The notes under the pieces are model-generated. The model searched no databases. It saw only the letters and a list, made by a program, of their open reading frames with translations, and was not told the origin of the DNA. Shown one piece after another: positions 12,552 through 12,591 of a DNA stretch of 12,591 nucleotides. Within the stretch, counting starts at the first letter, position 1, and each line of letters starts with the position of its first letter. The DNA comes from an uncultured Lachnospiraceae bacterium (GTDB taxonomy: Bacteria > Bacillota > Clostridia > Lachnospirales > Lachnospiraceae), in NCBI GenBank assembly GCA_948688495.1, contig CAPQSW010000054.1, forward strand, positions 351 through 12,941, in the 5' to 3' direction. The position numbers and the translations under genes were made by a program.

Positions 12552-12591
12552 GGCTCCTTGGTCAAGCGGTTAAGACATCGCCCTTTCACGG
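12552..12591 (+). tRNA. tRNA-Glu (anticodon TTC), 5' part cut by window edge
   Basis: The first 40 nt match bacterial tRNA-Glu: acceptor strand GGCTCCT, the D-arm segment GTCAAGCGGTTAAGAC, and anticodon loop CTTTCAC (12583-12589) with anticodon TTC at 12585-12587. The 3' half lies beyond the window. It has its own promoter-like element and may be the first of a tRNA cluster. Confidence 0.93.

Overview
The window looks like chromosomal DNA of a Gram-positive Clostridia-type bacterium, most likely a gut Lachnospiraceae. This rests on the style of the 23S rRNA 3' end, strong AGGAGG-type ribosome binding sites, moderate G+C, and three familiar kinds of gene: a very large secreted multidomain protein with CxxC repeats and a Lys-rich tail, an AlgI-like MBOAT acetyltransferase, and a DHHW-family partner. 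No species can be named from the sequence alone. All genes are on the + strand.

Region 1 (1-856) is the end of a ribosomal RNA operon. The last ~305 nt of 23S rRNA are followed, with no recognisable 5S gene, by tRNA-Asn(GTT). A likely terminator comes right after the tRNA and a very strong one about 110 nt further on. The rest, up to the next gene, is non-coding and holds a weak candidate promoter.

Region 2 (857-9022) is a single 2721-codon gene for an exported protein. From N to C terminus it has: a signal peptide; a Calx-beta-like domain that appears split by a ~155-residue acidic, repeat-bearing, EF-hand-containing insert; a second Calx-beta-like domain; ~900 residues of beta-rich sequence I do not recognise; a coiled coil; a glycine- and hydrophobic-rich beta region; a probable beta-propeller; two CARDB-like domains; a Big_2-like domain; two Cys-ribbon-like repeats (the second degenerate); and an FN3-like, extremely Lys-rich tail. 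No LPxTG motif or C-terminal membrane anchor is present. A clean hairpin terminator follows it.

Region 3 (9100-12438) is a separately promoted operon: a small lipoprotein of unknown role, an MBOAT O-acyltransferase, a 22-codon ORF of doubtful status, and a membrane-anchored DHHW protein with the AlgJ/AlgX-type Asp-His and Ser residues. By family analogy, MBOAT passes acyl (usually acetyl) groups across the membrane and the DHHW protein helps place them on a cell-surface or secreted glycan. The substrate cannot be read from the sequence.

Region 4 (12439-12591) is A+T-rich spacer with a promoter-like element and the first 40 nt of tRNA-Glu(TTC), cut by the window edge. The two protein-coding units therefore lie between tRNA-Asn and tRNA-Glu. 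The most unusual observations are the interrupted Calx-beta domain, the opposite charge of the two ends of the giant protein, the missing 5S gene, and the small ORF whose stop overlaps the TTG start of the DHHW gene.
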